From: Paragordius varius
Lineage: Eukaryota; Nematomorpha
DNA: 64,000 nt
Assembly: GCA_964247055.1 (NCBI GenBank)
Contig: OZ176050.1
Span: forward strand, 7,130,001 to 7,194,000
Direction of reading: 5' to 3'
The position numbers and the translations under genes were made by a program. Below are positions 61,650-64,000 of this stretch, piece by piece. Below the pieces are notes generated by a model. The model had not been told where the DNA came from. It made no database searches and worked only from the letters and a program-made list of their open reading frames with translations. Numbering within the stretch: position 1 is the stretch's first letter; each line of letters starts with the position of its first letter.

Positions 61650-62540
61650 ATGGCTAAATAAAATTTTTGAATAAGAGCATGCTATAAAAATATCACTTAT
61701 TATATCATAAGCTATTTACAAAAAGTAAAGTAGTATTTACATTATTTTAAATTATTAATAAGGGCTTTTTAAAGCTTTAATTTCCTCTGATGAAAAATAT
61801 ATAAATAGGAAAAATATATAAGGATTATCATGGTTGATTTTGGCCCTTTCAACTGATTTTAGATTATTTTAATTTTTGTGTTAATTACTCTATATCAGAA
61901 AATGACAGTATTTGTCCAAATTTTGTTAAATAATTTTTTTAATGAAAGCCAAACGCTTTGATTTAAAAAATATTACTAAAATATATCATAATCTAAACTA
62001 AGGGATCTATCATCACATATAAAAAGTAAAACAATTTTTATACTTTGATTTTACTATGGCTCCGGATTCCCCAAATAGTTTTGCCCTTCTAAAATAGACA
62101 TATTCTCTTAAAACAATAGCAAAAATGCTGGAATCGCGAGATATTTTTAAATATATGTCAAATATTGACATCAAAAAAATTTCGCCCGAAAATTGATATT
62201 TCGTTTAAAAATTAATTTTTTAGCGAAATTTCATTGGTTTTTCATATTATTTTGAGAAATGATGGAAACAGTATAAAAGGTTGTAGGATATTAATAAACA
62301 TTTTTTCTATATAATTCGATGGAACTGAACATTTCTATCATCTCGTTCGATTGAAATACTCTTTCCCCTTCAAATAATGTTAAATAAATTATTTTTTACA
62401 ATTCACAAAAATTTAAAAGCAATTGAATGTTTAAATTAAACTTAGGAAAACTTAGTATCACCATATAAAAAGGGTTTTTTATTATCTTAAAGCGCTTTTA
62501 TACCGTTTCTATCAGACCTGCAAAAAGAACGTTTATAAAA
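61650..62540 (+). repeat. dispersed repeat family, copy C
   Basis: Contains TCGCGAGATATTTTTAAATA, ACATCAAAAAAATTTCG, GGAAACAGTATAAAAGG, ATATAATTCGATGGAACTG in the same order as copies A and B. At 62484-62515 a block AAGCGCTTTTATACCGTTTC is the family motif in reverse complement, so part of the element is present inverted. Confidence 0.5.
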
Positions 62541-62899
62541 AATTTCGCTATTAATTAAATTTTCAAATATATTTATTTTATCGGCATTTTTTCAATTTTC
62601 TTATGGTTAAATTTTTATCGCACAATCTCCGCATTTTTGGTTTTATTTTATAAGAAAACTAGTCTATTAGCACGAAATTTGGTTTTTCGGACCTCTCTAA
62701 AAATTAAATATTTAAAAAATATTTTGTGTTTTTTAATTGAATTTATTTAGTGATATTATTTAGAATGTAGCATACCTTTCTCAAAAAAGTTTTATTTGAA
62801 CTATTTTTGCGTAAATTTTGCCATTTACTGATATGGACCTTATTCGTAAGGCCAAAAGCGTACTGTGATACCTGATTCATTTTCCAAGAATATATGTAT

Positions 62900-63150
62900 T
62901 TCAATAGGATATTTTTTATACCCTCCGATTTTCGACACAGCGATGTCAAATCCAAATATTGGACAAAATTAATATTTTGCCAAAAAATTTAATTCGTAAA
63001 TTTGAAGCGAGCTTTATGGTATTTAAAAGCATGTTGGAAACGGTATAAAATTTAAGATATTAAAACACTTTTCTTACATAATTCGAGGAAGAACGTTTCC
63101 TTCAACTTAAATCATTAATTTATAAAATTTGATCGATTTAATAAATAAAT
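62900..63150 (+). repeat. dispersed repeat family, copy D
   Basis: TGTTGGAAACGGTATAAAATT, AAGATATTAAAACACTTTTC, ACATAATTCGAGGAAGAACG in order, matching copies A-C. It may be one element with the match at 63783-63980. Confidence 0.55.
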
Positions 63151-64000
63151 TTTTTGAGAAACAAATTATGTCTGATTTAATATGGTGACGGACAAATATT
63201 TCAACAAAATTGAGGTGATAGAGATGTTTAGGTATCGAATCATATAGAAAAATATATCTATTTAATTATGCTTATATATAATTTTTTTAAATATTTATTT
63301 TTGAGCAAAATATCTATTTTGAACAAAAATTTTTATTTAATAAATTAATTTAGCACATAAATATTTAATTAACGAATAATTTCGAAATTTTTGCATTCAT
63401 TTTAAAGAAACCTGCCCAATTTAGATGGGTGTTTATTTTTAAAGTCCACATCTATAATTTAAAACTCATAATTTCTTTCCTTTTTATGTAAATATAATGT
63501 ATTTTAGTGATGTTTTTCGAATATAACATTTAGCTTTTGCCAAAATTATTTTTCTGATATGGAGCTAACGCAAAAGTTAATTCTCGTAACACTTGGCTAA
63601 ACACATACATTTCAATATTCGATTAAAATTTGGATTTGGATACCGCCAGTTTAAAATTAAATATTCAAATAATATAAAATAAATTCAAACTATTGCAAAA
63701 GCTTGCACTTACATATTAATAAACCGAAATATGAAAAACATTTGTTTAAAAATCTTAATATTAAATATTTTAAGATAAAACCAAAATGTAAAAATTTAGT
63801 CAACATGGCATGTGTGCAATAGCTAATTAAAAAATATTTGAAAATAAACCACTTTTTCTGATTCTATCAACATTATGTGATCTAAATAAAATATTATCTT
63901 TAATTTTAGCTTTAAAATTAAATACACACGATATTTAAATTGTAAAATAAAAATGGAGTCGAAGTAGTTTGATATGGAACTTTTCCTCAAACCTAATAAA
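63151..64000. repeat. right-hand part of a dispersed repeat, cut by the window edge
   Basis: 63783-63980 aligns with 51219-51400 in the same orientation (see copy B). The stretch 63151-63782 is AT-rich with no gene; its relation to the family is unclear. Confidence 0.4.

Overview
The window is extremely AT-rich animal DNA. Split genes with GT-AG introns, a LIM-only (LMO/Beadex-type) gene, a secreted serpin, a PIG-V GPI mannosyltransferase, asparagine-rich proteins, a tRNA-derived SINE, LINE fragments and hAT-type terminal repeats all point to an arthropod, most likely an insect. I cannot name the species.

Layout. Bases 1-16648 are one continuous tandem satellite array that runs off the left edge. 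Its unit is a dimer of about 119 bp made of two diverged half-units of about 59 bp, each carrying the same ATGGTTAATATAATTTG core; higher-order blocks of 474-476 bp and a locally amplified deletion variant are visible. Bases about 16760-18560 hold a second, unrelated and much older-looking satellite with monomers of about 162 bp. Bases 18.6-32.7 kb are gene-poor, with a SINE (with target-site duplication), a small hAT-type element, a fold-back element, a LINE fragment and many AT microsatellites.

From 32.7 kb come genes: LMO (+, 32768-37022, four coding exons); after an 8 kb gap, an unrecognised three-exon gene (-, 45651-47120) and PIG-V (-, 47250-48821, intronless); a four-exon divergent serpin (+, 52040-54851); a small coiled-coil protein (-, 55038-55268); and two large minus-strand reading frames (57183-59339 and 55940-56956) that can be joined in phase by one 268-bp intron into a 1043-residue Asn-rich protein with a SWIM-like Cys/His motif and one membrane segment at its very C-terminus. 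Bases 59.4-64 kb hold a second copy of the fold-back element and several copies of a dispersed repeat also present at 21.6 and 49.3-51.4 kb.

The genes do not form an obvious pathway; this looks like the border between a satellite block (pericentromeric or other heterochromatin) and ordinary euchromatin. Most interesting are the satellite architecture with its conserved dyad, the possible membrane-tethered SWIM-like protein, the serpin with a Thr/Glu-rich insertion and a furin-like site, and the matched pair of fold-back elements. Gene models were made by reading splice signals by eye and have not been checked against transcripts.
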